A stretch of 64,000 nt of DNA from Veillonellaceae bacterium (GTDB lineage: Bacteria; Bacillota; Negativicutes; Veillonellales; Negativicoccaceae). The position numbers were made by a program, and so were the translations under genes. Shown here one piece after another: positions 1 through 7,846 of this stretch. The stretch lies in NCBI GenBank assembly GCA_022771805.1, contig JALELM010000003.1:1-64000 (forward strand), in the 5' to 3' direction. Numbering within the stretch: the stretch's first letter is position 1; each line of letters begins with the position of its first letter. The notes below the pieces were generated by a model. That model was not told where the DNA came from. It saw only the letters and a list, made by a program, of their open reading frames with translations, and searched no databases.

Positions 1-476
1 TCTTTGTAATTGCCCGCCAGCAGGTTCAGCGAACCGACGCCGATATCAATGCGCTCAATATCTTCTGTTTTGACTGCATGATATTTCGGCGCGGTCATTT
101 TATCTTTCTGCGGCAGATTCAGCCACAGCTGTACGCCGAGCATACGATCCGCTGCCGGAATCCGTTCTTCGTGCATAATACCGCTCCCTGCAGTCATCCA
201 TTGCACTTCGCGATCCTCGATGGTGTCCGTATTACCCACCGAATCTTTGTGCATCATCTTGCCTTTGACCAGGTAGGAAATCGTTTCGATGCCGCGATGC
301 GGATGCAGCGGAAATCCTTTTGTATAATCTGCCGGGTTCGTGCTGTCGAAGGAGTCCAGCATCAAAATCGGATCAAATGCCTGCACCGTCCGGTTGGACA
401 GGACACGCACCAGTTTGACACCGGCTCCGTCTTCCGTAGCAAACCCCTGTATTTTCTCTGTTACTTTTCTGTTCAT
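1..476 (-). CDS. Pirin family protein (3' end outside window)
   Basis: The reading frame starts at ATG 474-476, preceded on the minus strand by AAAGGGAG, and runs off the left edge. The visible product (about 158 residues) has typical pirin N-terminal cupin features: a stretch reading FPLHPHRGIETISYLVKG, which supplies the metal-binding His residues, then GSGIMHEE and the LGVQLWLNLP motif. Pirins are cupin-fold proteins, some with quercetinase-like activity or a role as redox or transcription cofactors; the substrate cannot be told from sequence. It follows the beta-helix gene by 32 bases and is probably co-transcribed with it. Confidence 0.85.
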   Translation of the reverse strand, partial: MNRKVTEKIQGFATEDGAGVKLVRVLSNRTVQAFDPILMLDSFDSTNPADYTKGFPLHPHRGIETISYLVKGKMMHKDSVGNTDTIEDREVQWMTAGSGIMHEERIPAADRMLGVQLWLNLPQKDKMTAPKYHAVKTEDIERIDIGVGSLNLLAGNYK

Positions 477-508
477 ACGATGCTCTCCCTTTCTTTCGGG
501 CAGACGCT

Positions 509-1786
509 TCAAAATCCGTCGCTTGTGCCGCCGTTTTCAATCACAATATCTTTCGACTTGTCCGATTCGGCAACAATTTCACCTTCCAGACGGAGCTTGC
601 GGACATGCCCCTTATCTACATGGTACGCAGTAACTTCGTCTCCCTTGACACGGATATCACCCGTGATAATGAGCTCTTTAATTTCGCCGCCTTCCAACAC
701 ACTGATGCCGTCGGCACTCAGTTCTTTGATTACGCCTTTGACGAGAGTCTGCCCCGTCGACCCCTCAGTAGTAACACCGTCTGCCACGGTAATCTTACCG
801 ACCGGCTTGCTGAACTGCATGCCGATCGAACCGTCATTTACCGTACGGATCTCTTGGAAATAGCCTTCGCCGATCGTGCCGTCATATTGGTTAAAGCCGC
901 GTGCACCGAGACCGAAGGTTTGGATCGGTGCCTCCGCCCGGAAGTTTTCCACCTCGCCGAAGTTGACAAAGCCGATACCGCTCGGACCGTAACTCGTCAC
1001 TTTGTCTTTCGTCACCCAGTTCTTTACCTTGCCCCAGACATCCAAAACCATATCGTTCGTACCATAGGTGCTGACCGGACCATAGGATTCGATTTCTTCC
1101 GCTTCCGTCCCGTAGACGATGAAGATACCGCCGGTAATCAGGTTCGGTTGCCCTGTCGGAATCATGCCGTTCGAATGGATTTCACCCGTAGTCAGTTTTT
1201 CTACCTTTACAAAACCCGTTTCGTCATTAAATCCGGAAATAAATACACCGCTGCCGATAACCGGAGCTGATTTCCTGCCGAGCGTAATGTGCTCTGCCCG
1301 CACTGTAACCAAGCTGTCCGGATCCGGGTTGAAATTATAGACGGTAAATGCCCCCTGGTACACGATCACACCATACTTCATCGGCCGTTCCGAAAAACCG
1401 CGCGCATCCGCCTGAACAATATCCAGCGTATCCACGTCGACATGCAGCCGTTTATTGCCGTTACGTGTCAACAGCTGGACCACCCCTGTAACGATCAAAT
1501 CGTTCAATACAATCGTCCCCAGGTCTTCTTCCGTTGAATCGATGTAGATTGCCCGTTTGCTCGGGTTCGTCTGAATTGCGATTCCCGTAATTTCATTATC
1601 CCCGCTCAGACCGATTCCGTCCGTATTGATAAAACTCAAAAACACTTCCGCATCTTTTACCGCAGACAATTTTTGGCCGCGACGCAGGTGCAGTGTCTCC
1701 GGCATACTGATCGAATTCGCCAGTTGAATATCTTTTTCACCATGTTCGACAGCCTGTTTCAATTCCATAAAACCGGTAACTTGCAT
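509..1786 (-). CDS. Conserved hypothetical protein, predicted beta-helix
   Basis: A 425-residue protein starting at an ATG preceded by GGGAGG. It has no signal peptide and no membrane segment, so it looks cytoplasmic. The chain is full of short beta-strand/turn units rich in Gly, Val, Ile and Thr with recurring patterns such as IIVTGDI, LIVTGVV and KELSADGISVLEGG, as expected for a right-handed parallel beta-helix. I recognise no catalytic motif. It lies between an isochorismatase-family gene and pirin on the same strand. Function unknown; the fold call is inference from composition and periodicity. Confidence 0.7.
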   Translation of the reverse strand: MQVTGFMELKQAVEHGEKDIQLANSISMPETLHLRRGQKLSAVKDAEVFLSFINTDGIGLSGDNEITGIAIQTNPSKRAIYIDSTEEDLGTIVLNDLIVTGVVQLLTRNGNKRLHVDVDTLDIVQADARGFSERPMKYGVIVYQGAFTVYNFNPDPDSLVTVRAEHITLGRKSAPVIGSGVFISGFNDETGFVKVEKLTTGEIHSNGMIPTGQPNLITGGIFIVYGTEAEEIESYGPVSTYGTNDMVLDVWGKVKNWVTKDKVTSYGPSGIGFVNFGEVENFRAEAPIQTFGLGARGFNQYDGTIGEGYFQEIRTVNDGSIGMQFSKPVGKITVADGVTTEGSTGQTLVKGVIKELSADGISVLEGGEIKELIITGDIRVKGDEVTAYHVDKGHVRKLRLEGEIVAESDKSKDIVIENGGTSDGF

Positions 1787-1910
1787 AAGTTCCTCCCGGC
1801 GTATACGCCTTTTTTCTTATTCATATTGATTCACCGGCGGTTCCGCTTCTGTCCCCGCCGTCATCCCCGAATCGCAAACAGATTGCTGCAAACGGAGATA
1901 TGTATTAATT

Positions 1911-1955
1911 CGTCCAAAAAAGCGGACGGATCTTCGCCCGAAGCATCCGCCCGCT
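1911..1955 (-). terminator. Rho-independent terminator after the isochorismatase gene
   Basis: On the minus strand a GC-rich hairpin (GCGGGCGGATGC... paired with ...GATCCGTCCGC) is followed by a run of T residues. It lies just downstream of the isochorismatase-family stop codon and upstream of the beta-helix gene. Confidence 0.7.
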
Positions 1956-1963
1956 CCACCGCC

Positions 1964-2557
1964 TCAGCTCTTGAATAAGATATTCGCAAATTCTTCTGCG
2001 GTTTCCGTACGTGCCCAATCGCGTTGCAGTTCGCAAGCGAGCTGTACCCAGCCGATCAGTTTTACGCCGGCCTGTTCCAAGCGGCGCAGAGCCAAACGGT
2101 GTGCTTCTTCCGAAGTACCGCCGACCGCATCAGCAACCGCATACACTTCATACCCTTCTTTAACCATATCCAGTGCCGGGAAAGCCAGGCATGCTTCGGT
2201 CCACAACGCCACCATAACGATTTTCTTCCGACCGGTCGCTTCAATCGCTTTCCGAACATGTTCGTCTTCCCAGGAATTAATTGTCGTGCGATCAAGTTCT
2301 TCTTCCTCCGCAAGAACTTCCTTCAATTCCGGAATCGTCGGCTTTGACACACCGTTCTTCACATTGACGGTCGTCAGCACGGTCGGCAAATTGAAAAGTT
2401 TGGCAACACGAGCTGTTTTTACTACATTTTTTACCAGCAAATCCGAATCCATGGATTTGATCGATTCAATTTGTCTCGGTTGGTAGTCGATCACCACAAA
2501 GGCGGCATTTTCCGGAGTAAGCAAATGGTCTTTTTTCTGATCACGAATGGCAGTCAT
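1964..2557 (-). CDS. Isochorismatase family cysteine hydrolase
   Basis: Predicted 197-residue cytoplasmic hydrolase of the isochorismatase/YcaC type. The frame opens further upstream at 2593, but ATG 2555-2557 is preferred: it has GAGGAG a few bases upstream and avoids overlapping the neighbouring gene. The catalytic triad of the family is visible: Asp in AFVVIDYQP near the N-terminus and the nucleophilic Cys in ALWTEACLAFPA, with a conserved GYEVYAVADAVGG segment after it. The substrate is unknown. It starts 13 bases after the metallo-hydrolase stop codon, so the two form an operon. Confidence 0.8.
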   Translation of the reverse strand: MTAIRDQKKDHLLTPENAAFVVIDYQPRQIESIKSMDSDLLVKNVVKTARVAKLFNLPTVLTTVNVKNGVSKPTIPELKEVLAEEEELDRTTINSWEDEHVRKAIEATGRKKIVMVALWTEACLAFPALDMVKEGYEVYAVADAVGGTSEEAHRLALRRLEQAGVKLIGWVQLACELQRDWARTETAEEFANILFKS

Positions 2558-2570
2558 AATGGTCTCCTCT

Positions 2571-3194
2571 CTACAAAGACAATCGTTGACCAACCTTCAA
2601 AGGATAGAACTGGATACCGACTTGCCTGCACATCTCGGCCATGCTTTGCAAAGCAAAGTCCAAGCCGAGTGCATTTAAGGTAATGTCATGCACCGACACC
2701 ACACTCTGCGGCCGATATTCGGCAAGATAGCGCTCCATATCCGCCCGTTTTGCCCAAGGTGCTGCCAGCGGCAACGCGACTGCAGGAAGGTTGTAAAACC
2801 GCGGTAACGCATCGCCGGGGTGCAGGAACACATCCTCAAACAGGTATCCGAGATTTTCGATCGGCGGATCGTAGATGCTCGTCACATCTTGCCAAGCACC
2901 ACATACCTTCACATGCAAATCATCCAACACAACCTCTTCGTCTTCCGTGACCGTCCGGACGGGAAAATCAACCGCTGCAGCCAAGGCCGCAGGCCCGTAC
3001 ACCGGAACCGGCTTCGTCGCCAACAAATGTGCGATGGCAGCCGTATCCGCATGATCAAAATGATAATGCGTAATAAAAATCGCCTCGGCCGAGCCCAAAT
3101 TCTCCGGCACGCCGAATGTACCCGGATCGACAAAAACCGTCTTTTCTTTGGCCCGTATTTCCATGCAGGCCTGCGGATGTCTGATGAGTTGCAT
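2571..3194 (-). CDS. MBL-fold metallo-hydrolase, UlaG-like
   Basis: A 207-residue metallo-beta-lactamase-fold protein. The metal-binding motif ITHYHFDHAD (HxHxDH type) lies near residues 40-50, a second ligand region is FLHPGDALP near 125, and VVSVHDI near 165 supplies the last His. This small single-domain form resembles UlaG/YtnP-like hydrolases. It is the first gene of the pair with the isochorismatase-family gene; its promoter is probably the extended -10 at 3248-3256. Substrate unknown. Confidence 0.8.
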   Translation of the reverse strand: MQLIRHPQACMEIRAKEKTVFVDPGTFGVPENLGSAEAIFITHYHFDHADTAAIAHLLATKPVPVYGPAALAAAVDFPVRTVTEDEEVVLDDLHVKVCGAWQDVTSIYDPPIENLGYLFEDVFLHPGDALPRFYNLPAVALPLAAPWAKRADMERYLAEYRPQSVVSVHDITLNALGLDFALQSMAEMCRQVGIQFYPLKVGQRLSL

Positions 3195-3247
3195 GAGCCA
3201 CCTTCTTGCCGCAAAATCTCGGCAGGAATATCTAAATCTCTAAATAT

Positions 3248-3266
3248 ATTATACCACTTTTGTCAA
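3248..3266 (-). promoter_or_regulatory. Extended -10 promoter for the metallo-hydrolase operon
   Basis: On the minus strand TGG-TATAAT (3248-3256) forms an extended -10. TTGACA lies at 3261-3266, too close to serve as its -35, so the extended -10 reading is preferred. Confidence 0.5.
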
Positions 3267-3384
3267 ACATTTATGCATAATTTCTTTTTATAACATATCC
3301 TTATTTGCTCTTATTATCGTATACATAACCCGTCCCGGCAGGCGTATATTCGATCCGTTTCCTGAACCGCTCCCGCTGTCGGCC

Positions 3385-3432
3385 TAAAATATAAGCGACG
3401 ACAATAAAAACATTGTCGTCGCTTATATTTTA
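3385..3432. repeat. Perfect 21-bp inverted repeat with 6-base loop
   Basis: The arms at 3385-3405 and 3412-3432 are exact reverse complements (each begins or ends with the AAAATATAAGCGACGACAAT sequence or its complement) and are separated by AAAAAC. No T-tract follows on either strand, so it is not a classical terminator, though it could stall transcription or end the tonB message. Confidence 0.85.
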
Positions 3433-3557
3433 GCCGGAGACAATTCTCTAAATCCTTCCGAAATGGAATACGTATACTTTCCCTGAAATCTGCACAGGAT
3501 ATTCCGATGCCCCTTTTCAATACGACACCGAAATAATCCTTCCTGCTCCGCCACGGT

Positions 3558-4289
3558 CTACGGACGGAAAGTAAATGTTTTAACGAAGTTCATTCGCACA
3601 GGCGTACCGCGGTATGTCACGGGCGCAAACCGCCATTGCGAAGCAACACGCAAAACTTCTTCACGAAAGCCCAGGGAAGGCACCTCCGTTAAAATGTCGA
3701 TCTTCATGATGCTGCCGTCGGTATCCACACATAGCCGAATAGTCACATCTACCGTCTTGGTATAGCCGACATCATACGCTTCCCGCGGATAAATCGGGTC
3801 CGGTGCATACAAAACCGTGTAATCGACACTATCGGCAGAAAGCGCCGTATAAATGCCGTCGGCACCTTGTTGAAATCCGTCACCGAAGCCGCTGCCGTCG
3901 CCTGCCCCGGCTCCGTTTCCTTTGCCGGCTCCGCTGCCGGTTCCGTATCCCGTTCCCGTGCCCGTACCGGAGCCCGGTCTGACTGCTCCGACAGCTGTTG
4001 TTTTTTGCCCGGTCGACAACGGCTCACGCAACGCAACTTGCTCACTCGACGGCAACTGCGGAATCTCCGGCTGTTCGGATGCGTGCACTGCACTCGAACT
4101 GCGCCGGTCGCCGGCTGTCACGGTCGGTAGCTGCACTGCTGCTCCGCCGCCCCCGCCGCTTTCCGCCACCAGAGTAACCTCTACGCCGTGTTCAGGCGAA
4201 GCTGCCGGTGAATTCCACAACCAGAAACCGGCAACCGCAAAGCAGCCCGCATGCACCAGCAGGGAATACCCGAAATACTTGGCCCGCAT
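3558..4289 (-). CDS. tonB: TonB energy transducer with Gly-rich spacer
   Basis: A 243-residue TonB family protein. One N-terminal membrane anchor (about residues 5-25) carries the SxxxH motif (Ser9, His13) that contacts ExbBD. A periplasmic linker follows, unusually built of Gly/Ser/Thr-Gly repeats (about residues 105-140) rather than Pro-Glu/Pro-Lys repeats. The C-terminal TonB domain (about 165-243) contains PIYPREAYDVGYTKTVDVTIRL and ends in FVKTFTFRP. The start has GAGGAG upstream. It lies 9 bases downstream of a TonB-dependent receptor, so the pair is an operon; no exbBD is in the window. Confidence 0.88.
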   Translation of the reverse strand: MRAKYFGYSLLVHAGCFAVAGFWLWNSPAASPEHGVEVTLVAESGGGGGAAVQLPTVTAGDRRSSSAVHASEQPEIPQLPSSEQVALREPLSTGQKTTAVGAVRPGSGTGTGTGYGTGSGAGKGNGAGAGDGSGFGDGFQQGADGIYTALSADSVDYTVLYAPDPIYPREAYDVGYTKTVDVTIRLCVDTDGSIMKIDILTEVPSLGFREEVLRVASQWRFAPVTYRGTPVRMNFVKTFTFRP

Positions 4290-4298
4290 ACCCGCTCC

Positions 4299-6416
4299 TC
4301 AGAACTGATACTGTACACCGAAATACCAATTGCGCGAATCTCCCGGCAACAAGCTGTAATAGCCGCGGGTACTTTCGCTTCGATAATAGGCATACTTGGC
4401 ATTCAGCAAATTATTGATTCCCCCGAACACACGTAAGTACGAACGCGCCTGCCAGGCGAAATCCCAATCTACCAGTGCGTGTGAACCGACAACATTGCCG
4501 TCTGCATCTTCCGCTCGAATAAAATTGTTGTAGCGTCCCACATAACTGTACCGTAAACCGGTAGTCAATTTATCATTCGGCCGCACTTCCGCCCGGATGG
4601 TAAATTTATGTTTCGGCACCGCTTGGAGTGACTGTTGCGAAAGCTCCGCCAGCGTTTTATCGAAATCCTCCGCTTTCTTCGCTGCCCCCGCATTATAGCG
4701 GCTTTTGCCACGCAGATAGGTATAACCTTCCGAAACCCGCCATTTTCCGCTTTGCTGCGACAGCGATACTTCCACCCCGCGCCTTGTTGTTTCCAGCAGG
4801 TTCAACGAAATCCGCTCCAGTCCCTTGCCCGCAGTCATCGCAAGCCAACGATCCAATTGATCGTCCGTATGAGACCAAAAAGCAACCAGACGCACGGTAG
4901 AAGCACCGATCTTATCCCGCAAACCGGCTTCGTACATCATATAATGCTCGTTCGTCGCCGTGGTAGGAGAAATATCGCTCCCCGTGTCATCGGCTACTTT
5001 CAGACCGTCCGGCTGGGTGAATCCGCGCTCCGCATGCACATATACATGCCCGATATCATTATAGTGATACGCCACCCCGGCATCCCAGGCCCATTCCTTC
5101 GTCTTTCTCGTTCCGGCACCGTCGGAGGCCGAAGCTGTTTTGTCAAAGCTCCAGTCCGTCCGATCGTGGCGAATGCCCGTCGTCACATCCCAGCGGTTGT
5201 TGCGCCACAAATTACTGACATACACGGCCCGAACAGCTTTTTCATAATAAAAATGCAGCGGCTTGATGTAATAGTTTTTATTTTGTCTGTCATACTTGTA
5301 ATCATTGTACGCCAAGCGGGCACGCTGCGTATAGTTATCAATTCCGACTACCAGATTGCTGCGGCCGTCGTTGCCGTACGCCATGCGATATTTCAGCCGC
5401 ATCCCGCGGGTCCGATTATACATCCGCTTATCATAATCCTGATTGTTCCGGAAATAACCGTCCTGGTAGAACAAATCCAGAGAATATTCCTGTCGTTCAT
5501 TCGGTACATGGCGGTATGTCACATTCCACTGATCCAATTCCCGATCTGCATTCAAATAGCCGCTTGTTTCTTTGGTTATTTTTTTGCCATGCTCATCCAA
5601 GCCGATCGTATTATTCCATTTCCGCGGCCGATAATTTTTCCCATAACGATCAAAATTGCTTTTTTGCAAATTAGCAATAAACTGACCGTCTTCCCGCAGA
5701 CCGGAATAACGCAGCAAAATACTGTCTTTTGCGGAAGCTTGGTAGCGCAACGCCAATGCTTGGTAATCCACATTTCGATAGGTATCGACAAAATAATATT
5801 TTTTCTTTTCTTTCGTACCGTTCCACTGGACCGTCCATTTGTCACCCAACCGGGTTCCCAAGGCAGCTGTTGCACTGCGTTGCAGGCCGCCGGTCTGCAG
5901 TCGCAACGAATTACTCGGTTCGCGCAGCTCACGCATTTTCGTCGTAATTTGGATGATCCCCCCTGCTGCCCCCCCACCATACATGACGGAACCGCCGCTC
6001 GGAATAATTTCCACCTTCTCGATTTGTTCCACCGGAATGTAATTGTAATCGTTGAAATACGGATGCGAAGTCAAAATTGTAATCGGCGCACCGTCCAGAA
6101 TCACCTGTAAATTGTTTCCCGCCGTTGCGCTCCCCTGCCCGCGAATATCAATCGAACCGTAGCCGTTCAGTCCCACATTGATCGAGGGTTGGTCATTCAG
6201 CACATCGCTCAATGTTTTATAGCCTTTGTTTTGGATATCTTTAGCGGTAACTACCACCACTTCTTTCGTGGGTAGCAGTTGTTTTGTTTCCGTATACTCC
6301 GGACGGATCAGCGAATCCGCTAAAACGATTTCGCCCGGATTGGCAGCCTGTACGGCAACACCGCCCAGACAAATTGCAGAAACGCAAGCAGTTACTACTT
6401 TTATATCTTTCATCAC
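4299..6416 (-). CDS. TonB-dependent outer-membrane receptor
   Basis: A 705-residue receptor with signal peptide (about residues 1-24, ending VQAAN). The plug domain (about 45-160) contains KTLSDVLNDQPSINV, IDIRGQG, VILDGAPI and VEKVEIIPSG-type segments. A 22-strand-type beta-barrel rich in alternating aromatics follows, ending WYFGVQYQF with the expected C-terminal Phe. It probably takes up a ferric siderophore or similar metal complex; the ligand cannot be assigned. Expression is probably iron-controlled through the Fur-like box at 6476-6493. tonB follows directly. An AAGGAGG lies before the ATG. Confidence 0.9.
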   Translation of the reverse strand: MMKDIKVVTACVSAICLGGVAVQAANPGEIVLADSLIRPEYTETKQLLPTKEVVVVTAKDIQNKGYKTLSDVLNDQPSINVGLNGYGSIDIRGQGSATAGNNLQVILDGAPITILTSHPYFNDYNYIPVEQIEKVEIIPSGGSVMYGGGAAGGIIQITTKMRELREPSNSLRLQTGGLQRSATAALGTRLGDKWTVQWNGTKEKKKYYFVDTYRNVDYQALALRYQASAKDSILLRYSGLREDGQFIANLQKSNFDRYGKNYRPRKWNNTIGLDEHGKKITKETSGYLNADRELDQWNVTYRHVPNERQEYSLDLFYQDGYFRNNQDYDKRMYNRTRGMRLKYRMAYGNDGRSNLVVGIDNYTQRARLAYNDYKYDRQNKNYYIKPLHFYYEKAVRAVYVSNLWRNNRWDVTTGIRHDRTDWSFDKTASASDGAGTRKTKEWAWDAGVAYHYNDIGHVYVHAERGFTQPDGLKVADDTGSDISPTTATNEHYMMYEAGLRDKIGASTVRLVAFWSHTDDQLDRWLAMTAGKGLERISLNLLETTRRGVEVSLSQQSGKWRVSEGYTYLRGKSRYNAGAAKKAEDFDKTLAELSQQSLQAVPKHKFTIRAEVRPNDKLTTGLRYSYVGRYNNFIRAEDADGNVVGSHALVDWDFAWQARSYLRVFGGINNLLNAKYAYYRSESTRGYYSLLPGDSRNWYFGVQYQF

Positions 6417-6445
6417 AGCCTCCTTATAGCAGACGTTTTAAGCTA

Positions 6446-6474
6446 ATTCTAGCATAAAAAAGCCTCTCAGTAAA
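6446..6474 (-). promoter_or_regulatory. Sigma-A-type promoter of the receptor-tonB operon
   Basis: Minus strand: TTTACT, 17-base spacer, TAGAAT with an extended TGC before the -10. The Fur-like box abuts its -35. Confidence 0.6.
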
Positions 6475-6475
6475 T

Positions 6476-6493
6476 GGTAATGCATATCATTAT
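6476..6493 (-). promoter_or_regulatory. Fur-box-like operator
   Basis: Minus-strand sequence ATAATGATATGCATTACC matches 15 of 18 positions of the classical ATAATGATAATCATTATC Fur consensus. It sits directly upstream of the -35 of a TonB receptor promoter, which fits iron repression. The match was made by eye. Confidence 0.6.
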
Positions 6494-6512
6494 TGTATTT
6501 TTTTCTGCTCAA

Positions 6513-6549
6513 TACAGAAAAGCCGAGCCAATGCCCGGCTTTTCTGTAT
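6513..6549 (-). terminator. Rho-independent terminator after folC
   Basis: Inverted repeat ACAGAAAAGCCG ... CGGCTTTTCTGT. On the minus strand it is followed, after a short gap, by an A/T-rich stretch. It separates folC from the receptor promoter. Confidence 0.65.
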
Positions 6550-6559
6550 ATCCGCTGTA

Positions 6560-7846
6560 TTATAAACCCAATTCCGCACGTGCGGGTCCGATGATGTAAA
6601 GAGAACCGCAGACGATCACGATGCTTTCTTCTGTATCGGCTGCAGCCAATGTGCGTGCCCGGCGCAGCCCGGTGACTACATCCGCCGCCGTTTCCGTCGA
6701 ACCGTGCAGGAGAGCCGCAATTTCTTCCGGAGCGCGTGTACGCTCCGTCGGTGCCGGCACAATAATGGCCGTATCTTCCGGCCGAATCAGTTCCTGCACC
6801 ATATCTTCCACATGTTTATCCTGCAAAGCGGTAAAGACATAGTAGCGTTTGGCCCGCGGATAGAGTTCCTGCAAGGCCAATGCCAGTGCCTCGGCACCGT
6901 CGCCGTTGTGTGCACCGTCCAAAATGACCGGCACTTCTCCCGGAACTATTTCAAAACGTCCCGGCCATTTGGCACGGGCAATCCCTTCCCGTAACGCGTC
7001 CTCGCCGATGCGGGCATCCTGCTGCCCGAGCACGGTGGCGGCCATGGCGGCCACTGCGGCATTCACTGCCTGGTGGATACCGAAGAAGGGCACGAAGAGC
7101 ATCGCTTCCGGCAAATCCCGCCTTTCCATTTGCAAAATTTGACCGAGCCGCCCCGTCGTGCGTTTTGTAATCTTAAATTCCCGTTCCCAACGGTACAACT
7201 TCGCTTCTTCTGCTGCCGCTTTTTCGCGGATTACCCGCAGTGCCGCTCCCTGCGCCGCCGTCACGACAGGTACACCGTGCTTGATGATTCCTGCTTTATG
7301 TGCGGCAATTTCTTCCGGTGTGTCCCCCATGTATTGCTGATGATCCAGTGATACATTGGTGATTACGGAAAGTACCGGTGTGATTACATTCGTCGAATCC
7401 AGCGTGCCGCCCAAACCCGCTTCAATAACGGCGTATTCACATCCTGCCTCCCGATAGGTCAGGAAAGCACAGGCCGTCAAAAGCTCAAACTCCGTCGGCA
7501 TCTCCATTCCCGCCTGCACCATTTCTTCCGCTGCCGCTCGCACCCGGGTCATCCCGGTAGCAAAATCTGCCGGCGAGATGTCCTGTCCGTCTACGGCAAT
7601 CCGCTCCGTATACTCCGTCAGGTGCGGGGAAGTATACCGCCCGACACGCAGCCCCGCCTGACGCAGCACCTCGGTCAGCAACGCCGTCACACTGCCCTTA
7701 CCGTTCGTACCGGCAATATGGACCGTCTTGTAATCCCGTTCCGGATTGCCCAGTCGCTCCAGCAGTGCCCGAATCCGCTGCAGTCCCGGCTTGATCCCGA
7801 AAGACGCCTGCTCCGTCAGCCAGGCAATGCTTTCTGTATAGTTCAT
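6560..7846 (-). CDS. folC: Bifunctional folylpolyglutamate/dihydrofolate synthase
   Basis: A 428-residue Mur-ligase-family enzyme that adds glutamate to dihydropteroate and folates. The ATP-binding P-loop HIAGTNGKGSVTALL lies at about residues 44-58, the omega-loop/metal region follows, and YAVIEAGLGGTLDSTNV lies at about 138-154. The C-terminal domain has VILDGAHNGDGAEAL. Length fits the family. Its start overlaps the end of valS by 4 bases, so the two are translationally coupled in one transcript under the valS T-box. Confidence 0.93.
   Translation of the reverse strand: MNYTESIAWLTEQASFGIKPGLQRIRALLERLGNPERDYKTVHIAGTNGKGSVTALLTEVLRQAGLRVGRYTSPHLTEYTERIAVDGQDISPADFATGMTRVRAAAEEMVQAGMEMPTEFELLTACAFLTYREAGCEYAVIEAGLGGTLDSTNVITPVLSVITNVSLDHQQYMGDTPEEIAAHKAGIIKHGVPVVTAAQGAALRVIREKAAAEEAKLYRWEREFKITKRTTGRLGQILQMERRDLPEAMLFVPFFGIHQAVNAAVAAMAATVLGQQDARIGEDALREGIARAKWPGRFEIVPGEVPVILDGAHNGDGAEALALALQELYPRAKRYYVFTALQDKHVEDMVQELIRPEDTAIIVPAPTERTRAPEEIAALLHGSTETAADVVTGLRRARTLAAADTEESIVIVCGSLYIIGPARAELGL

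Larger units (their letters stand above)
3195..3557. other. 363-base intergenic stretch
   Basis: No convincing gene. The stretch holds the minus-strand promoter of the metallo-hydrolase near 3248-3266 and a long perfect palindrome at 3385-3432. An open frame at 3314-3520 on the minus strand encodes an Arg/Cys-rich 68-residue peptide and spans the palindrome; it is judged spurious. Confidence 0.6.

Noticed and set aside
3385-3432. Classical terminator of tonB
   Set aside because: The stem is AT-rich and no T-tract follows on either strand, so it is listed as a palindrome; a terminating role is not excluded.
3314-3520. 68-codon open frame
   Set aside because: Arg/Cys-rich, no ribosome site, and spans a perfect palindrome.
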